Part shown: piece by piece, positions 27,375 to 36,072 of the stretch
Numbering within the stretch: position 1 is the stretch's first letter
Layout of the letters: each line of letters opens with the position of its first letter
NCBI GenBank assembly: GCA_020635135.1
Contig: JACKAJ010000015.1
Coordinates: 310,001-374,000 of the forward strand
Reading direction: 5' to 3'
From: Halobacteriovoraceae bacterium
GTDB taxonomy: Bacteria > Bdellovibrionota > Bacteriovoracia > Bacteriovoracales > Bacteriovoracaceae
Length of the DNA: 64,000 bases
Made by a program: the position numbers and the translations under genes
The notes under the pieces: generated by a model
Database searches by the model: none
Told to the model about the DNA's origin: nothing
Seen by the model: the letters and a program-made list of their open reading frames with translations, nothing else

Positions 27375-28373
27375 ATGGACGACATTATCAGAAAAAAACT
27401 TCCAGAACTTATTGAAATCGAAAGCCTTGCGGCCAATCACCCCGACATTGTCAAAATTGAAAAGCTTGCCGAAGTCCCGGATCCCAATCGAGGACTTCTC
27501 TATCCCATTTACGGACTCGTTATAGGAAATTCAGAAGATAGGACTCTACCAACTTTTGGTCTCTTTGGTGGCGTTCACGGGCTCGAGAGAATAGGATCAC
27601 AAATTATTTGCTCCTACCTGTACACCCTCAACAAAAGACTTACCTGGGATCGCGATTTGATCTCTCAGCTTAAAAAGCGGCGAATCGTTCTTATTCCCAT
27701 CGTTAACCCCTGGGGAGTCGTCAACAGAAGGCGATCCAATTTTAGTGGCGTTGATCTTATGAGAAATGCTCCCTTGGATGCTGAAGGTAAGCCCACCCCA
27801 CTGGTTGGCGGGCACCACATCAGTCCCAAGCTTCCCTGGTACCGTGGTCAACGTGGCTCTCCCATGGAAAAAGAGGCCCAGACACTCGTCGATTTTGTTG
27901 TGCGCGAAATGTTTTCGTCTAAGTTTTCAATTGCTCTCGATGTGCATTCGGGCTTTGGAATGAAAGATCAAATCTGGCATCCCTGGGCCTATTCGGCTCA
28001 ACAGAAATTTCCTTTTTTTGATAAATACTCTGAGTTTAAAAATCTCTTTGAAGAAACATATCCCCATCATATTTATCGCTTTGAAGCTCAAGCCGTTCAC
28101 TACACCACCCACGGGGATCTCTGGGATTATTTGCTCTTAGAGTATCTTAAAAATCCGACCGGCTTTTTTATTCCTTTGGCCCTAGAATTAGGTTCTTGGA
28201 TTTGGGTAAAAAAGAATCCCTTACAACTTTTCTCAGCTTTTGGGCTCTTTAACCCCGTAAAAGAACACCGCTATAGCCGTACCATGCGCCGGCACATCTA
28301 CCTGTTTGATTTTATAAGCAGGGCCCTTAGCAATTACCAATATTGGCCACAAAACAACCACCACCTCTCATAA
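27375..28373 (+). CDS. M14-family zinc carboxypeptidase/deacylase-like enzyme, cytoplasmic
   Basis: 332 residues without a signal peptide. Zinc ligands follow the M14 layout: GGVHGLERIG (His68, Glu71) and DVHSGFG (His191), with RRSNFSGVDLMRN between them resembling the substrate-binding NxRG-type loop. PIVNPWGVVNRRRSN is a family-like strand. Members cleave C-terminal residues or act as aspartoacylase-type deacylases, and some bacterial M14 enzymes trim peptidoglycan peptides; a specific substrate cannot be assigned. The RDD gene follows 46 bases downstream. Confidence 0.85.
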   Translation: MDDIIRKKLPELIEIESLAANHPDIVKIEKLAEVPDPNRGLLYPIYGLVIGNSEDRTLPTFGLFGGVHGLERIGSQIICSYLYTLNKRLTWDRDLISQLKKRRIVLIPIVNPWGVVNRRRSNFSGVDLMRNAPLDAEGKPTPLVGGHHISPKLPWYRGQRGSPMEKEAQTLVDFVVREMFSSKFSIALDVHSGFGMKDQIWHPWAYSAQQKFPFFDKYSEFKNLFEETYPHHIYRFEAQAVHYTTHGDLWDYLLLEYLKNPTGFFIPLALELGSWIWVKKNPLQLFSAFGLFNPVKEHRYSRTMRRHIYLFDFISRALSNYQYWPQNNHHLS

Positions 28374-28419
28374 GTTCCAATACTTTAAAGAAGGCTGTAA
28401 TTTAAACCGATAAAGCCTT

Positions 28420-29001
28420 GTGGAAAGCTGGCAAAAACTCGAAAATTCTAAAATTTTAAGAAGAAGAATCATGGCCCACGTCATTGATATTTCAATGATA
28501 TTTGGCTGCTATATTGGGATTATTGCAAGTTTTGTGAGTTTTCTCTCTCAGTTCGATAAGCACTTTCTTATTACTCCCAAACTTCAATATCAAAATCAAT
28601 TTACAGCATTTATATTTCTCATTTTTCCCATTTGTTTCGTGTGTTACTTCACTTTGAATTACTACATGAGTGATGGGCTGACGCTGGGAAAACTTTTGAT
28701 GAAAATTCGCATGCATTCAAAAAAAGAAAAATCGCTCTCTCTTTCTTTGTGTTTTTTGAGAGCCTCATTTCAATTAATGAGTTATTTCACTTGTAGCCTT
28801 CCTCACTTTTTGAGTTTTGTCCGTGAAGATCGTCTAAGTCTAACAGACCTTTTTTGCCAAACTTATCATGAATATCTTATTGAAGAATCCGAAACAGAGA
28901 CATTGAAAAGTGATAACGTCGTCTTTCTTCCCTACTATCCCCTCGAAGCTTCAAAAGAAATTGTTTCAAAGCTTGAAGAAGAAAACAAAAAAGCTTCTTA
29001 G
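28420..29001 (+). CDS. RDD-family membrane protein
   Basis: 193 residues. RRRIMAHVIDISMIF (Arg and Asp that name the RDD family) begins the first helix. A second hydrophobic segment is around 60-80, and DGLTLGKLLMKIRM matches the cytoplasmic loop after helix 2. A third segment follows near 110-135. The tail is Glu/Lys-rich. RDD proteins include Na+/H+ exchange and small-molecule transport candidates; no function is assigned here. The start is GTG with a weak ribosome site; the Arg-Arg context needs a start upstream of the ATG at 28471. Confidence 0.8.
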   Translation: MESWQKLENSKILRRRIMAHVIDISMIFGCYIGIIASFVSFLSQFDKHFLITPKLQYQNQFTAFIFLIFPICFVCYFTLNYYMSDGLTLGKLLMKIRMHSKKEKSLSLSLCFLRASFQLMSYFTCSLPHFLSFVREDRLSLTDLFCQTYHEYLIEESETETLKSDNVVFLPYYPLEASKEIVSKLEEENKKAS

Positions 29002-29068
29002 CTTTCTCTACACTGCAAGGAGAAGTTTTCTCTCATGACGATGAAGTTGGAGTATTTATGAGATGGCT

Positions 29069-29617
29069 TCACTCAAAATCGGGGACGTTGGGACTCCACC
29101 CTTGAGCATACCTCATAAGATCGATCACCTCCCGAGCAGCCCCTTTGCCGGCATCGCGGTGGCAAACATAATCGACTGTTTCTTGAATTTCATGACTGGC
29201 ATGTTTAACAGTGGCAGCAAATCCCGCTCTTTTTAAAAGAGGAAGATCGAAGAACTCATCTCCCATATAGAGAATTTCTCGGTCTTCAGCATTTTCTCTT
29301 TTTAGAATATCAAGATAAGCTTCGCGCTTATCTTCATTTCCAAAACACTTGTAATGAATCCCCAGTTGATCCATGCGGTTATAAAGGCCAGTGCTCGATC
29401 CCCCTGAGATAACCCCTACTTTGATTCCAGCATTCATTAGCATTTTGAGACCGTATCCATCTTGCACGAAAAAAAAGCGATTAAAGCCAACTTCTTCTCC
29501 TTGATAGTAAACTCTCCCATCAGTGAGAATACCATCGCAATCAAAGAGGGCAATTTTTATGGGTGTTAACTTTTCCTTAAAGTCTTCTGCAATCTTCCTT
29601 AAATTTAATTCACTCAT
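29069..29617 (-). CDS. kdsC: 3-deoxy-D-manno-octulosonate 8-phosphate phosphatase
   Basis: HAD-superfamily phosphatase that removes phosphate from Kdo-8-P. The DxD nucleophile motif is LFDCDGILTDGRVYY (Asp26, Asp28). VISGGSSTGLYNR is motif II, DKREAYLDIL the Lys motif, and YMGDEFFDLPLLKRAG motif IV. Compact at 182 residues, as in tetrameric KdsC. Last gene of kdsB-pyrG-kdsA-kdsC; its start overlaps the kdsA stop by four bases. Confidence 0.94.
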   Translation of the reverse strand: MSELNLRKIAEDFKEKLTPIKIALFDCDGILTDGRVYYQGEEVGFNRFFFVQDGYGLKMLMNAGIKVGVISGGSSTGLYNRMDQLGIHYKCFGNEDKREAYLDILKRENAEDREILYMGDEFFDLPLLKRAGFAATVKHASHEIQETVDYVCHRDAGKGAAREVIDLMRYAQGWSPNVPDFE

Positions 29618-30420
29618 AATTGTTCAATAGTCCTTTTTATTTTGATTAAATCGCCAACTATTTTTGAAACATTTTCTATAGGCAATTGAGTCGCAGCATC
29701 GCTCTTGGCATTCTTAGGATCAGGATGAGCTTCCATAAAAATTCCGCTAGCGCCAGCTGCTATGGCGGCTCGTGCGAGTGGGACTATGAAATCGCGATTT
29801 CCTCCCGTCTGCTTACCTTGACCTCCAGGTCGCTGTACACAATGAGTAGCATCGTGAATCACTTTGACTCCAAAGCTTTTCATAATTTCAAAACCTGCCA
29901 TATCCACAACGAGAGCATTGTAACCAAAACTACTTCCTCGTTCAGTGAGATATATTTGCTCTTTGGGAAGCTCACTCGAAGCTTTCTCCACAATATTTTG
30001 AGCCTCTGTCGGACTTAAAAACTGTCCTTTCTTAACTTTCAAAATTCTTCCAAATTTTTTACAAGCTTGAGCTCCTGCGAGAATCATGTCCGTTTGACGG
30101 CAAAGAAAAGCTGGAACTTGAAGCACATCCACGACTTCTGCGACAGCGTTTGCCTGATCAGCTGTGTGAAAATCAGTAATTGTTTTGAGTTCTAATTGCT
30201 TTTTAATTTTTTCGAATATTTTCAATCCTTCTTCCAAACCTGGACCTCTGAAAGAATCAATACTGGTTCGATTGGCCTTATCAAAACTTCCTTTAAAATA
30301 AAACTCAATATCGCTTTCATATTTTTCGAGATCTTTTTTTAGTCTCTCTGCTGTTTTTAAAGAAAAGTCTTCACTCTCTAAAACACAAGGACCGATAAAA
30401 AAAGGAATTTTCTTACTCAT
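29614..30420 (-). CDS. kdsA: Kdo-8-phosphate synthase, metal-dependent (Cys) type
   Basis: Condenses PEP with arabinose-5-P. The sequence begins with FFIGPCVLESEDF: Cys12 occupies the position of the metal-binding Cys11 of the Aquifex enzyme, whereas E. coli-type metal-independent enzymes have Asn there. Other hallmarks are FKGSFDKANRTS, TDFHTADQ, KKGQFLSP, DATHCVQRPGGQG and FMEAHPDP. It starts 8 bases inside pyrG and ends overlapping kdsC. Confidence 0.95.
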   Translation of the reverse strand: MSKKIPFFIGPCVLESEDFSLKTAERLKKDLEKYESDIEFYFKGSFDKANRTSIDSFRGPGLEEGLKIFEKIKKQLELKTITDFHTADQANAVAEVVDVLQVPAFLCRQTDMILAGAQACKKFGRILKVKKGQFLSPTEAQNIVEKASSELPKEQIYLTERGSSFGYNALVVDMAGFEIMKSFGVKVIHDATHCVQRPGGQGKQTGGNRDFIVPLARAAIAAGASGIFMEAHPDPKNAKSDAATQLPIENVSKIVGDLIKIKRTIEQL

Positions 30421-32038
30421 GCAACGATCCTTTTCTTTGATAAGTAGCCTCTATAAAAGTCGTAAAGAGCGGATGAGGGAGATCGGGTTTTGATTTAAAC
30501 TCAGGGTGGTACTGGCATCCAATGAAATAAGGATGAGTTGGAAGCTCTATAATTTCCACTAAATTAAGTTCTTTATTTATTCCCGATATTTCCATCCCAC
30601 TATTTTGAAGTCGTTCAAGATAGTCGTTATTTACTTCAAGGCGGTGGCGATGGCGTTCACTAATTTGCGTTTTTCCATAAATCTTATAGGCCAATGTCTT
30701 TTTCTTAATTTCACAGTCATAAGCTCCAAGACGCATGCTCGCCCCTTTAGAGCCATCGCGAGTTTGCCCTGGCATATAGTGAATGACGAGATCTCCATTT
30801 TCACTAAATTCTTCAGATGTAGCAGCTGAGATGCCTGCACAATTGCGAGCGAACTCTATCATCGCTAACTGTAAACCTAAGCAAATTCCAAAATAAGGAA
30901 TATTATTTTCTCGAGCATGTTTTATGGCCGTAATTTTACCTTCTGTTCCTCGTTCGCCAAATCCCCCTGGAACAAGTACTCCGTGAATATCTTTTAATTT
31001 AGAAGCCACATCGTTTGCCGATTTTCCTTCTAATTCTTCAGCATCGATATAAACCAAATTCAATTTTAATTGGTTGGCAAAAGCACCGTGACTGAGAGCC
31101 TCATCCAGTGACTTATAAGACTCAATAAGCTCTGTATATTTTCCAACTATCCCGATATTGACCGTGTCTCTGGGATTTTCGGCATTATAGACAACTTTTT
31201 CAAGAGAACTGGTATTGGGGTTGGTGGTCCACATCCCAAGCTCTTCCGTAATTCTTTGATCAAGCCCTTGTTTATTAAAGGCCAAGGGAACTTTGTAGAT
31301 GAGGTTTTGATCGAGAGACTTAAAAACATTTTGTTTTTTAACGTTACAAAAAAGCGCAATTTTTTCTACAATCCCTTCATCGATATCGCGGTCTGCTCGT
31401 AAAATAATCATTTGTGGAAACAACCCCAGTGATCGCAATTCTTTTACCGAGTGCTGCGCTGGCTTTGATTTTAACTCCCCAGCGGCTTCAATATAGGGAA
31501 CAAGAACTAAATGAATAAAGAGAACATTTTCTGTTCCCACATCGTGAGCAAACTGACGAATCGATTCGAGATAAGGTTGCGATTCAATATCTCCAACCGT
31601 TCCTCCAATCTCTCCAATAAGAAGTTCACAATCTTCTGCTGCTAAATTTATTCTTCTTTTAATTTCATTTGTAATGTGGGGAACGACTTGAACTGTTTTT
31701 CCTAGATACTTGCCCTCTCTTTCATTTTCTATAACCTGCAAATAAACTTGACCTGTAGTGAAGTTATTTTTTTTAGAAAGAGTTAATGTCGTAAATCTTT
31801 CATAGTGTCCAAGATCGAGGTCTGTTTCTGCACCATCGTCAGTAACAAAAACTTCTCCATGCTGAGTTGGGCTCATCGTTCCTGGATCGACATTGATATA
31901 GGGATCCATTTTGAGGAGATTAATTTTAATCCCTCTTCTTTCTAAAAGGCTGGCAATGCTGGCTGCTGCGAGGCCTTTCCCCAATGAACTGGCCACACCC
32001 CCAGTGATAAAAATATACTTTTTATTCTTCTTGGCCAT
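30413..32038 (-). CDS. pyrG: CTP synthase
   Basis: ATP- and glutamine-dependent amination of UTP to CTP. 541 residues, full length. The N-terminal synthetase domain starts KYIFITGGVASSLGKG (P-loop-like), with DPYINVDPGTMSPTQHGEVFV. The C-terminal class-I glutaminase has VPGGFGERG, FGICLGLQLA (nucleophile Cys) and a terminal GCQYHPEFKS. Its place between kdsB and kdsA is logical, since KdsB consumes CTP; this arrangement is known in many Gram-negative bacteria. Confidence 0.97.
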   Translation of the reverse strand: MAKKNKKYIFITGGVASSLGKGLAAASIASLLERRGIKINLLKMDPYINVDPGTMSPTQHGEVFVTDDGAETDLDLGHYERFTTLTLSKKNNFTTGQVYLQVIENEREGKYLGKTVQVVPHITNEIKRRINLAAEDCELLIGEIGGTVGDIESQPYLESIRQFAHDVGTENVLFIHLVLVPYIEAAGELKSKPAQHSVKELRSLGLFPQMIILRADRDIDEGIVEKIALFCNVKKQNVFKSLDQNLIYKVPLAFNKQGLDQRITEELGMWTTNPNTSSLEKVVYNAENPRDTVNIGIVGKYTELIESYKSLDEALSHGAFANQLKLNLVYIDAEELEGKSANDVASKLKDIHGVLVPGGFGERGTEGKITAIKHARENNIPYFGICLGLQLAMIEFARNCAGISAATSEEFSENGDLVIHYMPGQTRDGSKGASMRLGAYDCEIKKKTLAYKIYGKTQISERHRHRLEVNNDYLERLQNSGMEISGINKELNLVEIIELPTHPYFIGCQYHPEFKSKPDLPHPLFTTFIEATYQRKGSLHE

Positions 32039-32070
32039 GAATGACTCCTCTTTAATTTAAAGACTCTTTT

Positions 32071-32796
32071 TTATAAGATTTTTTCTAATGCTTCAACATC
32101 TTCTGGAGTATCAACCCCCATAAGTTGTTCGGTCACCTCTAATGCCCCAATCGTCATCCCATTTTCCAGTGCACGCAGTTGCTCTAAGCATTCAGTTTCT
32201 TCTAAGGCAGTTGCTTTAAGTTTAAAAAACTTCAAAAGTGATTCTTTTTTAAAGCAATAAACACCTATGTGCTGATACCAAGGTCCTTCAGGACGATCGT
32301 CACCTCTCACATAAGGAATCGCGGCCCTTGAAAAATACAAACAGCGCCCAGTTAGCTCATTAAGAGCTATTTTTACAATATTCGGATTATTTTTGCCCCC
32401 ATCATCTCTTTTTCGATACATTGTGCAAATATCAAAATCTGAATTTTGATGAAACTCCACTAATTCTTTAACTCTGTGGCCAGTGAGCAGAGGTTCATCT
32501 CCTTGGACATTCACAATATACTCAGCCTCAGAAGACAAATGTCTTTGATAGGCTAGAGCTATCCTTTCACTACCAGAAGCGACATCATCATCAACTCTCA
32601 AGACTTGTCCTTGAAAGTTTTCCACATGCTCTGCAATTTTTGAATGATCAGTCACAACATAGGTCGCAAAACCGCTAGAGCTGACATTATCATAGACCCT
32701 CTGAATGAGTGATTTACCTGAGATTTTAGAGAGAGGCTTCCCCGGAAATCTAGTTGATCCATAACGAGAAGGAATTAGAATCACCACGGGGCTCAT
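32071..32796 (-). CDS. kdsB: 3-deoxy-manno-octulosonate cytidylyltransferase
   Basis: Activates Kdo with CTP to CMP-Kdo for LPS inner core. VVILIPSRYGSTRFPGKPL is the nucleotide-binding N-terminal signature. VVTDHSKI, NVQGDEPLL and HIGVYCFKKESLLKF follow in family order. 241 residues, usual length. First gene of the Kdo operon; 32 bases separate it from pyrG. Its start faces the glutathione peroxidase gene. Confidence 0.96.
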   Translation of the reverse strand: MSPVVILIPSRYGSTRFPGKPLSKISGKSLIQRVYDNVSSSGFATYVVTDHSKIAEHVENFQGQVLRVDDDVASGSERIALAYQRHLSSEAEYIVNVQGDEPLLTGHRVKELVEFHQNSDFDICTMYRKRDDGGKNNPNIVKIALNELTGRCLYFSRAAIPYVRGDDRPEGPWYQHIGVYCFKKESLLKFFKLKATALEETECLEQLRALENGMTIGALEVTEQLMGVDTPEDVEALEKIL

Positions 32797-32859
32797 CTGT
32801 TAAGAATATTACAATAAATGGAGGTTGACCACCGCCTCTCGAGACTTAACAATACTTTC

Positions 32860-33342
32860 ATGAACAATATCTACTCATTTGAGGCCACTCTCAACGATGG
32901 CTCACGAAAAGCACTTAAAGATTTCAGCGGTGAGGTTCTTCTCATTGTTAACACGGCTAGCCAATGTGGTTTCACACCTCAATACTCTGAACTCCAAACC
33001 CTCCATGAGAAATATCGCGATCGAGGTTTTCATGTTCTCGCTTTCCCCTGCAATCAGTTTGGGGCCCAGGAAAAAGGAAGTGATCAGGAAATTAAAAATT
33101 TTTGCGAGACCCAGTTTCACATTAACTTTCCCCTGTTTCAAAAGATTGAAGTTAATGGCTATAATGCCCACCCACTTTATTCATTTCTCAAAAGCTCTCT
33201 ACCCGGAATACTCGGAAGTCAGGCCATCAAATGGAATTTTACAAAATTTCTGATCGATCGCCAGGGTAATCCTGTCGAACGTTTTGGTCCGCAAGTAAAA
33301 CCGACCAAAATAATTCCCTCCATTGAAAAACTCTTAGGATGA
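32860..33342 (+). CDS. glutathione/thioredoxin peroxidase (Gpx family)
   Basis: Reduces peroxides using thiols. The ATG at 32860 (MNNIYSFEATLNDG) matches the usual Gpx start and gives 160 residues; an ATG at 32818 would add 14 residues that do not fit. Motifs: NTASQCGFTPQY with the peroxidatic Cys, FPCNQFGAQEKGS with the Gln and a possible resolving Cys, and KWNFTKFLIDRQG with the Trp-Asn of the catalytic tetrad. The Cys-type enzyme probably uses thioredoxin rather than glutathione. Divergent from kdsB. Confidence 0.93.
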   Translation: MNNIYSFEATLNDGSRKALKDFSGEVLLIVNTASQCGFTPQYSELQTLHEKYRDRGFHVLAFPCNQFGAQEKGSDQEIKNFCETQFHINFPLFQKIEVNGYNAHPLYSFLKSSLPGILGSQAIKWNFTKFLIDRQGNPVERFGPQVKPTKIIPSIEKLLG

Positions 33343-33405
33343 CTATAAATCGACTTAAACCTACACAGGACTTGTTCTCAAAGCACAAAATGTTAAAATT
33401 TATTT

Positions 33406-33717
33406 ATGCGATTTTTAATATTTTTTAGCGTTTTCCAATTGCTATTAAACTTAACTGCCGAAGCGACAAGTTATCGCGATTTAAAATGCTATCGCTTGCA
33501 GCGTGATCATGAAAACCGCATTGAAATTGTAGAAAAAATTCAAGACATCATTCCCAAAATTCTCAAAGTATTTCGCCACAAGAGTGCACCCATGCATATT
33601 AATAAAGCTCAATATTTGCGACGGTTGAAAAAACTGGTGGCCAAGGAAAAAAAATTCAAACGCCTCATTCGCAATCACAAAGAAAATTATATTCTTAAAG
33701 GGTGTTCCGATATATGA
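33406..33717 (+). CDS. small exported basic protein, unknown
   Basis: 103 residues with a signal peptide (FLIFFSVFQLLLNLTAEA). The mature part is Lys/Arg-rich and helical (RRLKKLVAKEKKFKRL) with two Cys (LKCYR, GCSD) that may pair. No family known. Its stop overlaps the next ATG as ATGA, so the two genes are translated together. Confidence 0.7.
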   Translation: MRFLIFFSVFQLLLNLTAEATSYRDLKCYRLQRDHENRIEIVEKIQDIIPKILKVFRHKSAPMHINKAQYLRRLKKLVAKEKKFKRLIRNHKENYILKGCSDI

Positions 33718-34553
33718 AATTCCTCTTCTTCTTTATTCTCATGACTATATTTCAATCTTGCGGAGAGATTTCAGTATCAGAAGCAAAGAAAGACGAACAA
33801 TTCCCCGAAAGAAATCTTCCCCATATTGAAAGAGAAAAAACTTTCAATCTTCTCATTCTCTTTGATCTCGATACCACTTATCAAAAATCCATGATTGAGT
33901 GGGATCAAAATATCCAATATTTCCTGTGGAAGCTTCACGAGGATTTTAATTTTAATGTGGCCATCTCTGAAATCGATAACCGCTATCAGTTTCTCTACGC
34001 CACAAATAATGAAAGACTCATTCCCAAAAAATTCACTCAACCAGTTGGCGATCTCAAGTCAATTCAATTGGGAAGTTTAATTCAATCCCCAGAAAAAAAA
34101 GCCCCAGGTCTTCTTTACACCTTAAACAAGTTAAAGTTTCTTGCGAGCTCTAAGTTTTTCAATAAGGATCTCGATACTATCGTCGTAGTTGTTTCAGCTC
34201 AAGACGACTATGATTATTACGTCACCATGGATGGCGTAATCAAAAAAGATCACTTCCAATCAAGAATTGATGAATTAAACTCCCTCAATCAAGAAATTCA
34301 CTTACCTGATCTCCGAAAAATTCAATACTATACTTTTAAGCAAATGCGACTTTTCACGCTCGCTCCTCACAATGCCTATTGTTCAGGGTCTTTGAATAAA
34401 TACTACCGCTACCGATTAGCTTCAAAAGAAGTCTACACTCACTACAAAAACCCTAACCCTAGAGAGACTTGGCCAGATTATTACAATTTTTGCCATCGCG
34501 GCTTACAAAGTATTTTTAATGATATTTTCAGAGAAATTAAAACGAGACTTTAA
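33714..34553 (+). CDS. lipoprotein of unknown function, possibly vWA-like
   Basis: The start ATG at 33714 overlaps the upstream stop (ATGA); an upstream in-frame codon at 33702 is less likely. The signal ends in the lipobox IFQSC. The mature protein has LLILFDLDTTYQKS, which sits where the first vWA strand and MIDAS would be but lacks a clear D-x-S-x-S, and IVVVVSAQDDYDYY, which resembles the later Asp strand. A degenerate vWA fold related to the lipoproteins at 14.1 and 52.3 kb is possible. About 279 residues. Confidence 0.72.
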   Translation: MKFLFFFILMTIFQSCGEISVSEAKKDEQFPERNLPHIEREKTFNLLILFDLDTTYQKSMIEWDQNIQYFLWKLHEDFNFNVAISEIDNRYQFLYATNNERLIPKKFTQPVGDLKSIQLGSLIQSPEKKAPGLLYTLNKLKFLASSKFFNKDLDTIVVVVSAQDDYDYYVTMDGVIKKDHFQSRIDELNSLNQEIHLPDLRKIQYYTFKQMRLFTLAPHNAYCSGSLNKYYRYRLASKEVYTHYKNPNPRETWPDYYNFCHRGLQSIFNDIFREIKTRL

Positions 34554-34560
34554 AATTGAG

Positions 34561-35283
34561 TTACTCTATCTTACTAATAACGTAGTCTTGATTATTAAAA
34601 AGCGATTTCTCGCGATTGACATAAGCTTTAGCTGCATTGATTGAATCAAAAATTCCGAGACTCACTCGATACCAAATTCCCTTTCCCGAAATTTCCACTT
34701 CATTCACCAAAGGTTTATACCCTCGAGCGATAAAGCCTTCGGCAAAACTTTGGGCTTCATCTATTGTTTTGTAACTACCAAGCTGAATAGTGTATTTTCC
34801 CATAATACTAGGATCAATTTTAAGCTGCTTTTCCGTGAGCTGTTCTTCAGCCCCTTCATCACCCATCATTGTTGTGGTTGTTGTACTTTCTTCCATGACC
34901 TCGGAGTTTGCTTCATCTCCTGGCTTTGGAGGCTCAAAGTTTTTTCGGTCAAGTTTTTCAAATTCGTCTTGAAGTTTTTTAAAAGCTTCCTCATCAATAT
35001 CTTTTTCGTTGCTACCAGCATCACCTTCTTCCATGGTGGCAGCTCCAGGGTCTGCGGGCATGCTCTCTTCTTTTTGCATCACTTCGTCGACGTATTCTTC
35101 ACGCTCTGATTTAAGCTCCACTTCCTTCATATGCTCTTCAGTCACTCCAATACTCTCAAGGGCCAACTTTTTACCAAAGCGAATCCCCATCACAAAAGCC
35201 GTGACAGACATAACCACAAAGAAGAAAACCAGGAGTGATAGCTCAACGCGATCAAAAACGAAAACCCGATTTCTTTTATCCAT
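34561..35283 (-). CDS. SPOR-domain membrane protein
   Basis: 240 residues: a short cytoplasmic N terminus, one membrane helix (about 13-32), a long acidic Glu/Asp-rich linker, and a C-terminal SPOR domain (about 165-240, GKYTIQLGSYKTIDEA ... GIWYRVSLGIFDSINAAKAYV). SPOR domains bind denuded septal peptidoglycan, so localisation to the division site is expected. FtsN is the best-known architecture of this kind, but orthology is not shown. Divergent from the Flp pilin gene. Confidence 0.88.
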   Translation of the reverse strand: MDKRNRVFVFDRVELSLLVFFFVVMSVTAFVMGIRFGKKLALESIGVTEEHMKEVELKSEREEYVDEVMQKEESMPADPGAATMEEGDAGSNEKDIDEEAFKKLQDEFEKLDRKNFEPPKPGDEANSEVMEESTTTTTMMGDEGAEEQLTEKQLKIDPSIMGKYTIQLGSYKTIDEAQSFAEGFIARGYKPLVNEVEISGKGIWYRVSLGIFDSINAAKAYVNREKSLFNNQDYVISKIE

Positions 35284-35498
35284 TTTGTACTAATTTCCTT
35301 TCACTAAATTGCCTTGCGAACAACTCAATATATTCTATACCCAATAGATTGTATTTTCGAGACCTCTCAAACTATTATCTTTTTGAATTACCAACTTTTC
35401 AACACCCTTTTTCCAAATACTTAGCTCAGGCGAAAGTTCTCAAGATTTTGCAGTTACATCTATAATGCTGAAACAAACAAAATAACTTTGGAGACTTT

Positions 35499-35687
35499 AT
35501 GGTTCATCACTACTTAAAGAAGAGAAAAGACCTACTCAATCGCGGCCAGTCGGTCTTGGAGTACATTATGCTCACTGGACTGATTGGAGTTTTTTCACTT
35601 TTTGCTGTTCAAAAATTTGGCCAGCAGATTGAAAGAAAATTTGAAGCAGCCTCTGAGCGCGTCAACAAAACTATAAAGATTAGGTAA
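35499..35687 (+). CDS. flp: Flp-type (type IVb) pilin
   Basis: 62 residues. The prepilin motif is RG-QSVLEYIMLTGLIGVF: cleavage after Gly leaves Gln1 with Glu5-Tyr6, the exact Flp signature, followed by the hydrophobic N-helix and a charged tail. A GGAG lies just above the ATG. First gene of a tightly packed plus-strand operon running to the CpaF ATPase. Mature pilin would be about 45 residues, a typical Flp size. Confidence 0.88.
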   Translation: MVHHYLKKRKDLLNRGQSVLEYIMLTGLIGVFSLFAVQKFGQQIERKFEAASERVNKTIKIR

Positions 35688-35692
35688 TCCCA

Positions 35693-35929
35693 GTGTCAGC
35701 GATCATCAAATTGATCTTTTGGGGGCTGAATATCACACTTTTCACCTATCATTTTAACAGGACAATGCAAGATATTCAGCTTTTCCAGAACCTGAAATCT
35801 CTTTCGAATCAACAGCGACTTCAGGTTTGCAGACAAGGACTTTGTGTTTTGAACTTTTGTCTCCTCAATCTTTCCATATTGTTGGCTATGAAATTTTTTA
35901 ATCTTATATCAGCTGAGGTTTTTCAGTGA
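35693..35929 (+). CDS. small membrane protein of the Flp/Tad operon
   Basis: 78 residues from GTG 35693, five bases after the pilin stop. Two hydrophobic segments (about 4-18 and 49-68) flank a polar loop; two Cys lie in VCRQGLCVL. It could be a reduced TadE/TadG-like or other accessory membrane protein, but no homology can be shown. The GTGA overlap with the next small frame supports it being translated. Confidence 0.5.
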   Translation: MSAIIKLIFWGLNITLFTYHFNRTMQDIQLFQNLKSLSNQQRLQVCRQGLCVLNFCLLNLSILLAMKFFNLISAEVFQ

Positions 35930-36072
35930 GTGATCAAAATATTCATCTCAAAAATTATGGTTTTTATTTGCTGGAGCAAATTCTCTGGATGCTCTTTTAC
36001 AGCACTATCGTCATGCAACTCCTTCGCTTACAAAAAATTTCTCTTTATAGGAGTCTCTGTCACACACCATGA
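35926..36072 (+). CDS. 48-residue protein of the Flp/Tad operon
   Basis: Begins GTG at 35926, overlapping the preceding stop (GTGA), and ends at TGA 36070-36072, overlapping the next ATG (ATGA). The sequence starts MSDQNIHLKNYGFYLLEQ and has a central hydrophobic segment ILWMLFYSTIVMQLL, so probably one membrane helix. A competing 66-codon frame begins at 35930 but lacks both coupled overlaps. This double coupling is the main evidence; the family is unknown. Confidence 0.5.
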   Translation: MSDQNIHLKNYGFYLLEQILWMLFYSTIVMQLLRLQKISLYRSLCHTP

